From the NCBI GenBank assembly GCA_964640725.1, contig CAZXIJ010000003.1, positions 62,001 to 126,000 of the forward strand: DNA of 64,000 nt. The letters run 5' to 3'. The position numbers were made by a program, and so were the translations under genes. The notes under the pieces were generated by a model, which did no database searches, was not told where the DNA came from, and worked only from the letters and a program-made list of their open reading frames with translations. Positions 52,483 to 60,859 of the stretch are shown here, in pieces. How positions within the stretch are numbered: position 1 is the first letter of the stretch; each line of letters begins with the position of its first letter. Source of the stretch: CALHVX01 sp964640725 (lineage in GTDB: Bacteria; Pseudomonadota; Gammaproteobacteria; Pseudomonadales; Azotimanducaceae).

Positions 52483-53622
52483 TCACGCCGGGAGCAACGC
52501 CATGTTGTCCCGGTGTACGATCTCTTCTTCATTGGTATAGCCGAGCACCGCGGCGATCCCCGCCGACGGCACACCGATCAGCCGCACCGCCTCGCCGCTC
52601 GCGTAGTTCGATAGTCCCTGGGCCAGCGCCCGTCCGCTCTCATCGCAGATTCGCACCAGATCTCCGCGCCGAAACTCGCCCTGCACCGCCAGCACGCCCA
52701 CCGGTAACAGGCTGACCCCGGCAGCGGCTAACGCCGCCGCCGCGCCGGCATCCACCACCAGTGTGCCGTCAACGTGGCGTTGGCTCAGCAGCCAGTTCTT
52801 GCGAGCCGCGAGCGTGCCCTGACCGTCCGCCAACCAGGTCCCCACCGGCTCGCCCGCGGCGGCCCGGGCGATGACATCCGCCTGCAGGCCGCTGGCAATG
52901 ATGGTGGCCGCGCCGGATCTTGCTGCGGTGCGCGCGGCCTGCACCTTGGTGTGCATACCGCCGCTGCCAAAGGCACTGCGGCTGGGCCCGATGGCCGCCG
53001 CCAGCGCCGGGTCGTCCAGAGCCACTGCATCGAACACGGGTGCGGCGGGGTCTTCGGCCGGGTCGGCCCGGTGAATGCCAGCCCGGTCCGTGAGGATCAG
53101 CAGGCGTTCGGCCTGGACCAGGTTCGCGACCATGGCCGCCAGGGTGTCGTTATCGCCCAGCCGAATCTCCTGGGTTGCCACCGTGTCGTTCTCGTTGACG
53201 ACTGGCACGACGCCCATCGCCAGCAATGTATTGAGGGTCGAGCGCGCATTCAGGTAGCGCTCGCGGCTGGCCAGATCTTCGTGGGTGAGCAATACCATCG
53301 CAGTGCGCAGCCCGAGCACCTCAAACACCCGCTCGTAAGCCTCGGCCAGCCCGACCTGGCCCACGGCGGCGGCGGCCTGCAGCCGGTGCAGGCGCCGGGG
53401 CCGCTCGGTCAGTCCCAGCCGGGCACAGCCTTCGGCAACGGCGCCCGAGGACACCACCACGACCGGTACGCCCTGGCTGCGCAGCGCTGCCAGCTGGGCC
53501 GCCCAGCCTGCCAGCCGATCGATCACCAGTCCCGCCTGCCCGTCCGTCAGCAACGCGCTGCCAATTTTGACGACCAGAGGCATGCCCCCCGAGAGCGGCT
53601 GACGCTGCAGGGGCTCGCTCAC
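52483..53622 (-). CDS. proB: Glutamate 5-kinase
   Basis: A 379-residue kinase for the first step of proline synthesis. The amino acid kinase domain has VVKIGSALLTDG near residue 15, VVVVSSGAVAEG, RSTLNTLLAMGVVPVVNENDTVAT and GSGGMHTKVQAARTA; a C-terminal PUA domain follows (LLPVGVLAVQGEFRRGDLVRICDESG). Two starts are possible: GTG at 53622, overlapping the obg stop as GTGA, and ATG at 53583, which gives a normal-length family N-terminus. The first is listed because of the coupling geometry. Confidence 0.93.
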   Translation of the reverse strand: MSEPLQRQPLSGGMPLVVKIGSALLTDGQAGLVIDRLAGWAAQLAALRSQGVPVVVVSSGAVAEGCARLGLTERPRRLHRLQAAAAVGQVGLAEAYERVFEVLGLRTAMVLLTHEDLASRERYLNARSTLNTLLAMGVVPVVNENDTVATQEIRLGDNDTLAAMVANLVQAERLLILTDRAGIHRADPAEDPAAPVFDAVALDDPALAAAIGPSRSAFGSGGMHTKVQAARTAARSGAATIIASGLQADVIARAAAGEPVGTWLADGQGTLAARKNWLLSQRHVDGTLVVDAGAAAALAAAGVSLLPVGVLAVQGEFRRGDLVRICDESGRALAQGLSNYASGEAVRLIGVPSAGIAAVLGYTNEEEIVHRDNMALLPA

Positions 53623-54836
53623 GGTGGCTGGCGCTTGTGCGAGCCATCGGGCTGGACGTAGACCACCTCGACATCGTGCTCGTCGTCTGCGTCGTCCGCG
53701 TCCTCCCCTTCCGGCCTGGGCAGGGGCTTGATCGGGCGCGCGCTCAGGGACTGGTCCCAGACCTGGCCAGCGATCCGGTCGGTCAGGTCGCGCTCCGCGA
53801 CCGCGGCATCCTCGTCCTCCGCCAGCCGGATCTTGAAGGCGCTGACGGCATCGCCCAGGGCATCCGTCAGCCGCTGCATCCCGGCCCCGGAGAGCGCCGA
53901 TACCGTCCACAGCGGTGCCCCGGGCCAGGCCGCCTCAAAGCGCCCCTTGAGGGCCGCCAGGGCTTCGTCGTCCAGGGTGTCGATCTTGGTCAGCACGCGC
54001 CACAGGGGCCGTTCCAGGAGCGCCTCGCTGTAAGCGCCGAGTTCGGCTTCGAGATCCCGCGCGTTGTCGACCGGATCGCTGCCATCGACGGGCAGCGCAT
54101 CGACCAGATGCAGCAGCACCCGGGTGCGGGACAGATGCCGCAGGAACTGGATGCCGAGCCCGGCGCCCTCTGCGGCGCCGCGGATCAGACCGGGCACGTC
54201 GGCAATGACGAAGCTGCCGTCGCTGCCAGCCCGCACCACGCCCAGGTTCGGGATCAGGGTCGTGAACGGATAGTCTGCGACCTTCGGGCGCGCCGCAGAG
54301 ACCGCCCGGATGTAGGTCGACTTGCCGGCGTTGGGTAGCCCAAGCAGACCCACATCGGCCAGCAGCCGCAGCTGCAGACGCAGCCGGCGCTTCTCGCCCG
54401 GGCTGCCGGGGATCGTCTGCCGCGGCGCCCGGTTGGTGCTGCTCTTGAAGTGCGCGTTGCCCAGGCCCCGCTCGCCGCCCCGGGCGACCCGCAGCCGGTC
54501 GCCCACTGCGGTCAGATCGCCGAGGGTCTCGAGGGTGGCTTCGTCCAGCACCAGGGTCCCCGTGGGCACTTTGACAATCAGGTCTTCGCCCGCGGCGCCG
54601 GTCTTGTTGCGGCCGCTGCCGGGCTGGCCGTTCTTCGCCCGGTACAGCGGCTTGAAGCGGAAGTCGACGAGGGTGTTGAGCGCATCGTTGGCTTCGAAGA
54701 TCACGTCGCCCCCGCGCCCCCCGTCACCGCCGTCCGGGCCGCCCTTGGCCACGTATTTTTCGCGGCGGAAACTCAGGCAGCCGTTGCCGCCGTTGCCGGC
54801 AGCGACATCAATGGTGACTTCGTCGATGAACTTCAT
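53619..54836 (-). CDS. obg: GTPase Obg/CgtA
   Basis: A 405-residue ribosome-assembly GTPase. The N-terminal glycine-rich Obg fold is seen (GNGGNGCLSFRREKYVAKGGPDGGDGG), then the GTPase domain with GLPNAGKSTYIRAVS near residue 167, DVPGLIRGAAEGAGLG and TKID. The C-terminus is acidic (EGEDADDADDEHDVEVVYV). The ATG at 54836 (MKFIDEVTIDV) is the family start; six codons lie upstream in the open frame. Confidence 0.96.
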   Translation of the reverse strand: MKFIDEVTIDVAAGNGGNGCLSFRREKYVAKGGPDGGDGGRGGDVIFEANDALNTLVDFRFKPLYRAKNGQPGSGRNKTGAAGEDLIVKVPTGTLVLDEATLETLGDLTAVGDRLRVARGGERGLGNAHFKSSTNRAPRQTIPGSPGEKRRLRLQLRLLADVGLLGLPNAGKSTYIRAVSAARPKVADYPFTTLIPNLGVVRAGSDGSFVIADVPGLIRGAAEGAGLGIQFLRHLSRTRVLLHLVDALPVDGSDPVDNARDLEAELGAYSEALLERPLWRVLTKIDTLDDEALAALKGRFEAAWPGAPLWTVSALSGAGMQRLTDALGDAVSAFKIRLAEDEDAAVAERDLTDRIAGQVWDQSLSARPIKPLPRPEGEDADDADDEHDVEVVYVQPDGSHKRQPP

Positions 54837-54854
54837 GACTTCTCGGGCTGGCAC

Positions 54855-54881
54855 AAAAAACCCCGCGCCTGGCGGGGTTTT
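54855..54881 (-). terminator. Rho-independent terminator after rpmA
   Basis: Read on the minus strand, AAAACCCCGC pairs with GCGGGGTTTT around a 5-base loop and is followed by a continuing T-run (six T in all). It lies between the rpmA stop and the obg start and separates the ribosomal protein pair from obg-proB, allowing partial readthrough. Confidence 0.85.
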
Positions 54882-54914
54882 CGTGAGCGCTTGAGGCGTG
54901 AGCCCCAGGCGGCC

Positions 54915-55184
54915 CTAGGCTTGCGAGCCCGCCGGCTCGACCGACACGTACTGGCGCTGGGGCTTGCCCTTCAGCACAAAGGTCACGTGGCCACCGGCCG
55001 TGGCAAACAGCGTGTGGTCCTTGCCCATGCCCACGCCCGGTCCGGGGTGGTAGCGGGTGCCGCGCTGGCGAACAATGATGTTGCCGGGCGTGACGACTTC
55101 GCCGCCGAACTTCTTGACGCCAAGGCGTTTACTTTCCGAATCGCGGCCGTTACGAGTACTGCCGCCTGCTTTCTTATGTGCCAT
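54915..55184 (-). CDS. rpmA: 50S ribosomal protein L27
   Basis: An 89-residue ribosomal protein with the conserved N-terminal arm MAHKKAGGSTRNGRDSESKRLGVK that reaches the peptidyl transferase centre and GNIIVRQRGTRYHPGPGVGMGKDHTLFA. It is nine bases after rplU and is followed by a clear terminator. Confidence 0.98.
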   Translation of the reverse strand: MAHKKAGGSTRNGRDSESKRLGVKKFGGEVVTPGNIIVRQRGTRYHPGPGVGMGKDHTLFATAGGHVTFVLKGKPQRQYVSVEPAGSQA

Positions 55185-55193
55185 GGCGTCTGT

Positions 55194-55511
55194 CTACCCC
55201 TTGATGTCGGTGATGCGAACGTCGGTGAACCACTGACGGTGGCCCTGCCGGCGCATGTAGTTCTGGCGGCGCTTGAACTTCAGGATATGGACCTTCTTGG
55301 CCCGGTCCTGCTTGACCACCTCGCCCACGACGCTGCCGCCGTCGACGAAGGGCTTGCCGACGGACACGTTCGCGCCGTCCGCAATCATCATGACCTGATC
55401 AAAAACGACCTGGTCACCAGGCTCTCCATCCAGTTTCTCGAGCCGGACGACTTCGCCCGCCCGAACGCGATGCTGTTTTCCACCGCTGGCAATTACCGCA
55501 AACATGTCCAA
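55194..55511 (-). CDS. rplU: 50S ribosomal protein L21
   Basis: A 105-residue ribosomal protein (MFAVIASGGKQHRVRAGEVV, ending HRQWFTDVRITDIKG). GAGGATAT precedes the ATG. First gene of rplU-rpmA and divergent from ispB across 314 bases. Confidence 0.98.
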   Translation of the reverse strand: MDMFAVIASGGKQHRVRAGEVVRLEKLDGEPGDQVVFDQVMMIADGANVSVGKPFVDGGSVVGEVVKQDRAKKVHILKFKRRQNYMRRQGHRQWFTDVRITDIKG

Positions 55512-55825
55512 ATATCCTCGATTCGATCCAGGCCAGTGAGTTGATCAGCGCTGTCCCTGACCCCGTGTCAAACCTGTATTACAATGGTGGGCGTTGCGCA
55601 GCCAAAGCAGCGGGCCCGAAAAAGGCGCGCAATTTTACGGCCAGGCTCCGCGGATGGCAAATCCCTTTACCCCAGGCGTTGCAGGCGCAGGGTTTGGGGG
55701 TTTTCACCCAGAAACAACGGTTTAGGGACGAGGATCGGTCCCGTGCATAGCACCGGCCCGGGGCGGACCCTGACGGCCATGCCATCGTCGGACAGTACCA
55801 GCTGCCGGCAGCTCTAGGAGATCGG
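55512..55825. other. Divergent intergenic region between rplU and ispB
   Basis: No credible gene is present in these 314 bases. A plus-strand promoter fits at 55557-55585 (see separate entry). On the minus strand a perfect TTGACA occurs at 55566-55571, but the matching -10 window (CTGATC) is poor, so the rplU promoter is only half supported. The ispB leader would be some 230 bases long, for which I see no riboswitch or strong hairpin. AGGAG lies just before the ispB ATG. Confidence 0.5.
55557..55585 (+). promoter_or_regulatory. Candidate promoter for ispB
   Basis: CTGACC (four of six to the -35 consensus) and TACAAT (five of six to the -10 consensus, 55580-55585) are separated by 17 bases. 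It overlaps the divergent TTGACA of rplU, so the two promoters could compete. Confidence 0.45.
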
Positions 55826-56917
55826 ATGCCAGCCCAGCCGGCCAGCAGCATTACCCGCACCGCCGAAGCACCGGAAACGCTGCCCGGGGGTGCCGTGACG
55901 GCGATCTACCGGGACCTGCTGCGGGCCGATGTCGCCATCCTGAACGACCTGATTCCCCGGCAGCTGACCTCTGACGTCACCCTGGTCGAAGAGATCGGCC
56001 GCTACATCGTCGAGAGCGGCGGCAAGCGCTTGCGGCCCGTGTTGGTCATGCTGGCCGCCCGGGCCCTCGGTCACGGTGCCGCTGCGGCTGAGGCCGGCGC
56101 CATCACTGGCGGGGACAATGCCGGCGCCAACCGCGGGCCCGCGCACATTCGCCTTGCGGCTGTCATCGAGTTCCTGCACACGGCAACGCTGCTGCACGAC
56201 GACGTTGTCGATCGCTCCGGCCTGCGCCGCGGCCAGCGCACCGCCAACGCAGTCTGGGGCAATGCCCCCAGCGTGCTGGTCGGCGACTTCCTGTACTCGC
56301 GCGCGTTCCAGCTCATGGTTGGTCTTAGCAACCTGCGAATCATGGAGATCCTGTCCAACGCCACGAACACCATTGCCGAAGGCGAGGTTCAGCAGCTCGC
56401 CAAGCTGGGGGACCTGGGTCTGGACGAGAGCCAGTACATGGAGGTCATCCGCTGCAAGACGGCGCTCCTGTTCGAGGCCGCCACGCATACCGGCGCGGTG
56501 CTTGCCGGCGGCAGCGAGCCGCAGATAGAGGCGCTGCGACGCTTCGGCCTGCACTTCGGGCTGGCCTATCAGCTCATGGACGACTACCTGGACTACGCCG
56601 GCGAGACGGCCCAGATGGGCAAAAACGCGGGCGACGACCTGGCCGAAGGCAAGGTCACCCTGCCCCTGATCTACGGCATCGCCCACGCCAGCAGCGAAGA
56701 CAGCGCCCGGCTGCAGCAGGCCATTCGCGACAAGGCCAGCGCCGAGCTGCCTGCGGTGCTCGCCATCGTGCGCGAGTGCGGCGCCCTGCGCTACACCCAG
56801 GAGCGCGCCCGGGAAGAGTGCCGCAGCGCCATCGCGCAGCTGCAGATGTTGCCCGACAGCGCCTACCGCACGGCCCTGCAGGAACTCTGCGACTACTCTC
56901 TGTCGCGACTCGGTTAG
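55826..56917 (+). CDS. ispB: Polyprenyl (octaprenyl) diphosphate synthase
   Basis: A 363-residue trans-prenyltransferase making the quinone side chain. Both Asp-rich motifs are visible: LLHDDVVDRSGLRRG near residue 129 and LMDDYLDYAGE near 252. An extra Gly/Ala-rich loop (AAAEAGAITGGDNAGANRG, residues ~81-102) sits where E. coli IspB has only a short turn. AGGAG precedes the ATG. Product chain length cannot be read from the sequence. Confidence 0.93.
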   Translation: MPAQPASSITRTAEAPETLPGGAVTAIYRDLLRADVAILNDLIPRQLTSDVTLVEEIGRYIVESGGKRLRPVLVMLAARALGHGAAAAEAGAITGGDNAGANRGPAHIRLAAVIEFLHTATLLHDDVVDRSGLRRGQRTANAVWGNAPSVLVGDFLYSRAFQLMVGLSNLRIMEILSNATNTIAEGEVQQLAKLGDLGLDESQYMEVIRCKTALLFEAATHTGAVLAGGSEPQIEALRRFGLHFGLAYQLMDDYLDYAGETAQMGKNAGDDLAEGKVTLPLIYGIAHASSEDSARLQQAIRDKASAELPAVLAIVRECGALRYTQERAREECRSAIAQLQMLPDSAYRTALQELCDYSLSRLG

Positions 56918-56936
56918 GCTGCCACAGCATCCCCCC

Positions 56937-58433
56937 ATGACCGCGCCTCTTCGCCACGCCCCGCTGCTGGCGCTGTTGCTCACGGCGCTGACCTGCAGCC
57001 CCGCTGGGGCCAGCGAACCGCCGGCCAGCAGGCCGGAGGCGCCCGCCTTTGCGGACTGCGCCCTGAGCGGCAACGGCGGTGCGACCCGGGTCGCTGCCGA
57101 ATGCGTAACGCTTGAGGTACCGCTGGACCCGAGCCACCCTGCGGGCGAGCAGATCAAGCTGCGCATCGCCCGGCTTCAGTCCCTGGCACCAGAGCCAGCA
57201 CGCGACGCCTTTACGGTCATCAATGGCGGACCGGGCGGCTCGTCCATCGACCTGTTTGCCGACTTCGCGCCGTTCCTGACGCCCATCCTGCGCGAGCGCG
57301 ATATCGTCATTGTCGATCAGCGCGGCACCGGGGATTCCACCCAGCTGACCTGCCCGGCGCTGGAGCAGGAAGTGACGGACTATGATCCGGACACCACCGC
57401 CGCACTGGCGGCAGCATGCATCCCAGCGCTGCCTGCGGATCCGGCTTTTTTTACGACCAGCGTCGCAGTGCGGGACCTGGACTACGTGCGGGCACTGCTG
57501 GGCTACGATCAGCTGACCCTGTACGGCGTCAGCTACGGCACCCGGGTCGCCCAGCACTACGCCAAGCGTCATCCGGCTGAGACCCGGGCTCTGATCATTG
57601 ACGGTGTAGTGCCGCTATCGATGGCCCTGGGCCCACAGATCTCCGAAAACGCTCAGGACACGCTGAACGCTATCTTTGTCCGCTGCGCAGCCAGCGAGAG
57701 CTGTCGGGAAGCTTTTCCAGCGCTGCCCGAGCTGTTCGCCGCTCTGGGGGACGATCTCCGCCAGAACCCGCCAACGCTGACGCTCCCGCACCCCACGACC
57801 GGGCAACAGGAGACACTGACCCTGAGCTACGCGCACCTGGCAGTGGCGATTCGGCTGCTGTCCTACGGGCCGGAAACAGCGGCCCTGATCCCCCTGCTGA
57901 TCAGCGAGGCACAAAACATTGGGAACTATCTGCCCCTGGCCTCCCAGGCGCTGCGGATTACCAGCCAGCTGAGCGAGGCCCTCAGCTACGGCATGCACAA
58001 CGCGGTGGTCTGCACCGAAGACGTGCCCAGCTACCGCTTCGACCCCGCGGAGCGCGCTGCCGGCCTCGCGAACACCTATCTGGGCGGCGACCAGCTGAGG
58101 TCGCTGGTGGCAATCTGCAGCCGCTGGCCGGCCGGCGTCATCGACCCGGAGTTTCATGAACCGCTTGCCACCGACATTCCGACGCTGCTCCTGTCGGGCG
58201 AGTTCGACCCGATCACCCCGCCCGCCAATGCCGAGCAAACGCTCAAGACACTGAGCAACGCCCGCCATCTGATCGCCCCGGGGCAAGGCCACGGCGTGGT
58301 GATGCGCGGTTGCCTGCCCGGCCTGCTGGCAAAGTTTGTGGAGTCCCGGGACCCGGGCGCTCTGGATGCCAGCTGCGTGGATCGGCTCGGTCCGGAACCG
58401 TTCTTCATCGATCTCATGGGTCCCGGCCGATGA
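56937..58433 (+). CDS. Exported alpha/beta hydrolase, peptidase S33 / TAP-like
   Basis: A 498-residue protein with a signal peptide (APLLALLLTALTCSPAGA; the Cys is not in a good lipobox). The oxyanion segment is VINGGPGGSS, the nucleophile Ser199 lies in YGVSYGTRVAQHY, and the TAP-like C-terminal domain supplies Asp424 in SGEFDPITPP and His452 in GQGHGVV. This is the tripeptidyl-aminopeptidase/proline iminopeptidase-like group, likely acting on peptides or esters in the periplasm. The stop overlaps the ATG of the ABC transporter gene (ATGA). Confidence 0.87.
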   Translation: MTAPLRHAPLLALLLTALTCSPAGASEPPASRPEAPAFADCALSGNGGATRVAAECVTLEVPLDPSHPAGEQIKLRIARLQSLAPEPARDAFTVINGGPGGSSIDLFADFAPFLTPILRERDIVIVDQRGTGDSTQLTCPALEQEVTDYDPDTTAALAAACIPALPADPAFFTTSVAVRDLDYVRALLGYDQLTLYGVSYGTRVAQHYAKRHPAETRALIIDGVVPLSMALGPQISENAQDTLNAIFVRCAASESCREAFPALPELFAALGDDLRQNPPTLTLPHPTTGQQETLTLSYAHLAVAIRLLSYGPETAALIPLLISEAQNIGNYLPLASQALRITSQLSEALSYGMHNAVVCTEDVPSYRFDPAERAAGLANTYLGGDQLRSLVAICSRWPAGVIDPEFHEPLATDIPTLLLSGEFDPITPPANAEQTLKTLSNARHLIAPGQGHGVVMRGCLPGLLAKFVESRDPGALDASCVDRLGPEPFFIDLMGPGR

Positions 58434-59155
58434 TTGAGGTGCGCGGCCTGCAAAAGCGCTTCGGCACCGTGCAGGCGGTCCGTGATGTGTCCTTTGATGC
58501 GCCCGACGGCGCCATCACCGCACTTCTCGGCCCCAACGGCGCCGGCAAGTCCACCACTTTTCGCATGCTGTCGACCGTGATCGAAGCGGACGCCGGCGAG
58601 GCCCGGGTCGACGGCATCGAAGTTCGCGAAGACCCGCTCGCAGTGCGCGGCCGGCTGGCCGTGTTGCCCCATGACGCAGGCATCTATGCGCGGCTCACGG
58701 CCCGGGAGAACGTGCGCTACTTTGGCGAGCTGCACGGCCTGGATCGCGGGCTGATCGATCAGCGGCTGGGCGCGCTCATCGACCGGCTCGACATGGCCGA
58801 GTTCTGCGACCGGCGCTGCGCGGGGTTTTCCCAGGGGCAGAAGGTCAAGGTCGCCCTGGCCCGGGCACTGATCCACGACCCGCGCAACATCATCCTGGAC
58901 GAGCCCACGAACGGGCTCGACGTCATGGCCACTCGCGGGCTGCGCGAGATCATTCGCGGGCTGAAGGACGAAGGCCGTTGCGTGCTGTTTTCCAGCCACA
59001 TCATGCAGGAGGTCACCAACCTGTGTGACACCCTGGTGGTGATCGACGAAGGCACCGTCAAGTTCCGCGGCACGCTCGCCGAGTTTCAGGCCCAGACCGG
59101 CGAAGAGGATCTGGAAGAAGCCTTTATCGCCCTGACGACGATGGCCACGCCGTGA
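58430..59155 (+). CDS. ABC transporter ATP-binding protein, NatA type
   Basis: A 241-residue ATPase with Walker A GPNGAGKST near residue 38, an FSQGQKVKVALARAL signature near 136, Walker B NIILDEPTNGLD and the switch His in SSHIMQEV. The ATG at 58430 overlaps the hydrolase stop. With the following permease it makes a NatAB-like exporter; sodium export is known for the name-giving Bacillus system but the substrate here is unknown. Confidence 0.9.
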   Translation: MIEVRGLQKRFGTVQAVRDVSFDAPDGAITALLGPNGAGKSTTFRMLSTVIEADAGEARVDGIEVREDPLAVRGRLAVLPHDAGIYARLTARENVRYFGELHGLDRGLIDQRLGALIDRLDMAEFCDRRCAGFSQGQKVKVALARALIHDPRNIILDEPTNGLDVMATRGLREIIRGLKDEGRCVLFSSHIMQEVTNLCDTLVVIDEGTVKFRGTLAEFQAQTGEEDLEEAFIALTTMATP

Positions 59156-60336
59156 GCGGCAACGCCGGCAAAGCGCTGATCGTCCTGCGCAAGGAGTGCC
59201 TGGACAACCTGCGCGATCGCCGAACGATGATCTCTTCCTTTTCCATCGCGGCTCTGGGCCCGCTGCTGTTTGTCGTACTCATGAGCTTCGTGCTGAACAA
59301 CGCCCTGGGCGAGTCCGAGGAGCCCCTGGCGCTGACGGTCACCGGCAGCGAGCACGCGCCGGCGCTCATGGATTACCTGCGGCGGCAAAACACCGACCTG
59401 ACAGAAACCACCATCGAAGACGCCGAGCAGGCCGTGCGCGACGGCGACGAGTCCATGGTGCTGCGCATTCCTGCCGACTACGCCGAGCGCTTCAGCGCCG
59501 GGCAGGCGATCGCCCTGGACCTGGTCTACGACAGCTCCAACTTCGGCTCCTCCAACCGCACCTTCAGCACCGCCCGGGGCCTGCTCAACCAGTACACGTC
59601 GACCCTGGGCAGCCTGCGGCTGGCCATGCGCGGCATCGACCCCGCCGTCGTGCGCCCAATCAACGTCCAGCAGGTCGACGTCTCGTCCCCCGCGGAGCGG
59701 GCGCTCATGCTCATGTCCACCCTGCCCTACCTGTTGATCCTGGCCGTGTTTATGGGCGGCTTCTACCTCGCGATCGACACCACCGCGGGGGAGCGCGAAA
59801 ACAAATCGCTGGAATCCCTGCTGATTCAGCCCATCAGCCGGCCGGCCCTGGTGCTGGGCAAGATGGGCGCGACCGGGGTGTTCGGCATGCTGGTCCTGAT
59901 TCTCTTCCTGACAGTGTTTGCGCTGTCCGTCCCCCTCATTCCCTTCCACAAGGTGGGCATGCGCCTGGACTTCGGGCTGGTACAGGCAATCAAGGTGTTT
60001 CTGGTCTGTCTGCCGCTGATCGTGCTGGCCGCAGGCCTGCTGACGCTGGTCGCGAGCTATGCCAAGAGCTACAAGGAAGCGCAGACCTATCTCAGCCTGC
60101 TGATCCTGATCCCGACGATGCCGGTCATCATCACCCAGTTCCTGGACCTGGACGTGACCTGGTGGCTGATGATGATCCCCAGCCAGAGCCAGGCCACCCT
60201 GGTGTCTCTGATCATCGCCCGGGAGCCGCTGGTGCCCCTGCATATCTTGCTCTCGGCCGTGGTGACCCTGATTGTGGGCGTGTTCTTTGCCTGGCTGGCG
60301 ATCCGCCTGTACAGCAAGGAGCGGATTCTGGGGTAG
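59152..60336 (+). CDS. ABC transporter permease, NatB type
   Basis: A 394-residue membrane protein of the ABC-2 group. One N-terminal membrane helix (ALGPLLFVVLMSFVL) is followed by a ~150-residue extracytoplasmic domain and five or six C-terminal helices; the segment TTAGERENKSLESLLIQPISR is the NatB/ABC-2 signature. The GTG start overlaps the stop of the ATPase gene as GTGA. Confidence 0.9.
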   Translation: MSGNAGKALIVLRKECLDNLRDRRTMISSFSIAALGPLLFVVLMSFVLNNALGESEEPLALTVTGSEHAPALMDYLRRQNTDLTETTIEDAEQAVRDGDESMVLRIPADYAERFSAGQAIALDLVYDSSNFGSSNRTFSTARGLLNQYTSTLGSLRLAMRGIDPAVVRPINVQQVDVSSPAERALMLMSTLPYLLILAVFMGGFYLAIDTTAGERENKSLESLLIQPISRPALVLGKMGATGVFGMLVLILFLTVFALSVPLIPFHKVGMRLDFGLVQAIKVFLVCLPLIVLAAGLLTLVASYAKSYKEAQTYLSLLILIPTMPVIITQFLDLDVTWWLMMIPSQSQATLVSLIIAREPLVPLHILLSAVVTLIVGVFFAWLAIRLYSKERILG

Positions 60337-60349
60337 CCCGCGCAGTTGC

Positions 60350-60378
60350 TTGAGATCGGTCAGAAGGGTCTCTAGACT
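60350..60378 (+). promoter_or_regulatory. Predicted tRNA-Pro promoter
   Basis: TTGAGA (five of six) and TAGACT (four of six) are spaced by 17 bases, followed by a GC-rich discriminator (AGCGGCCCGC) of the kind seen before growth-rate-controlled stable RNA genes. The tRNA begins about 60 bases after the expected start. Confidence 0.6.
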
Positions 60379-60443
60379 AGCGGCCCGCTTGGGGTTCCCG
60401 GCCTGAGCGACGCCAGCGCCCGATGCGAGGCTGGCAGGAAAAT

Positions 60444-60520
60444 CGGAGTGTAGCTCAGCTTGGTAGAGCACTACGTTCGGGACGTAGGGGCCGGAGGTTC
60501 AAATCCTCTCACTCCGACCA
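60444..60520 (+). tRNA. tRNA-Pro (anticodon CGG), CCA encoded
   Basis: A 77-base cloverleaf: acceptor CGGAGTG pairs with CACTCCG, the D stem is GCTC/GAGC, the anticodon stem CTACG/CGTAG encloses loop TTCGGGA (anticodon CGG) and the T arm has GGAGG/CCTCT around TTCAAAT. It ends ACCA. The anticodon arm through 3' end closely follows E. coli tRNA-Pro(CGG). Its last 24 bases are repeated downstream. Confidence 0.95.
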
Positions 60521-60719
60521 TTTCCCTTCAGCAGTCCAGGAACTTCGTGCAACTGAACCTCTGGCCCCTGGGGCCTACGCTGCAGCGCGACGCGTTCAAA
60601 TCCTCTCACTCCGACCATTTCCCTTCAGCAGTCCAGGAACTTCGTGCAACTGAACCTCTGGCCCCTGGGGCCTACGCTGCAGCGCGACGCGTTCAAATCC
60701 TCTCACTCCGACCATTTCC
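60497..60719 (+). repeat. 97-bp tandem repeat carrying the tRNA-Pro 3' end
   Basis: Two complete identical units (60497-60593 and 60594-60690) and the first 29 bases of a third (60691-60719) are seen before the N run. Each unit begins with the last 24 bases of tRNA-Pro, from GTTCAAAT to the CCA, followed by 73 bases of spacer that include the palindrome GGCCCCTGGGGCC. The layout resembles the repeats after the E. coli tyrT tRNA-Tyr gene. The true copy number is hidden by the gap. Confidence 0.95.
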
Positions 60720-60819
60720 NNNNNNNNNNNNNNNNNNNNNNNNNNNNNNNNNNNNNNNNNNNNNNNNNNNNNNNNNNNNNNNNNNNNNNNNNNNNNNNNN
60801 NNNNNNNNNNNNNNNNNNN
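60720..60819. other. Assembly gap (100 N)
   Basis: Exactly one hundred N, a conventional filler length, placed inside the tandem repeat. True size and the join between the flanks are unproven. Confidence 0.99.
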
Positions 60820-60859
60820 TCGACGGGCAGCCGAAACGCCGGCAAGGGCAATCGATCCA

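Noticed and set aside
60423..60653. Small protein read through the tRNA and the 97-bp repeats
   Set aside because: It begins before the tRNA and translates its sequence; 97 is not a multiple of three so the repeats are read in changing frames. A tpr-like product as at tyrT is possible but not supported.
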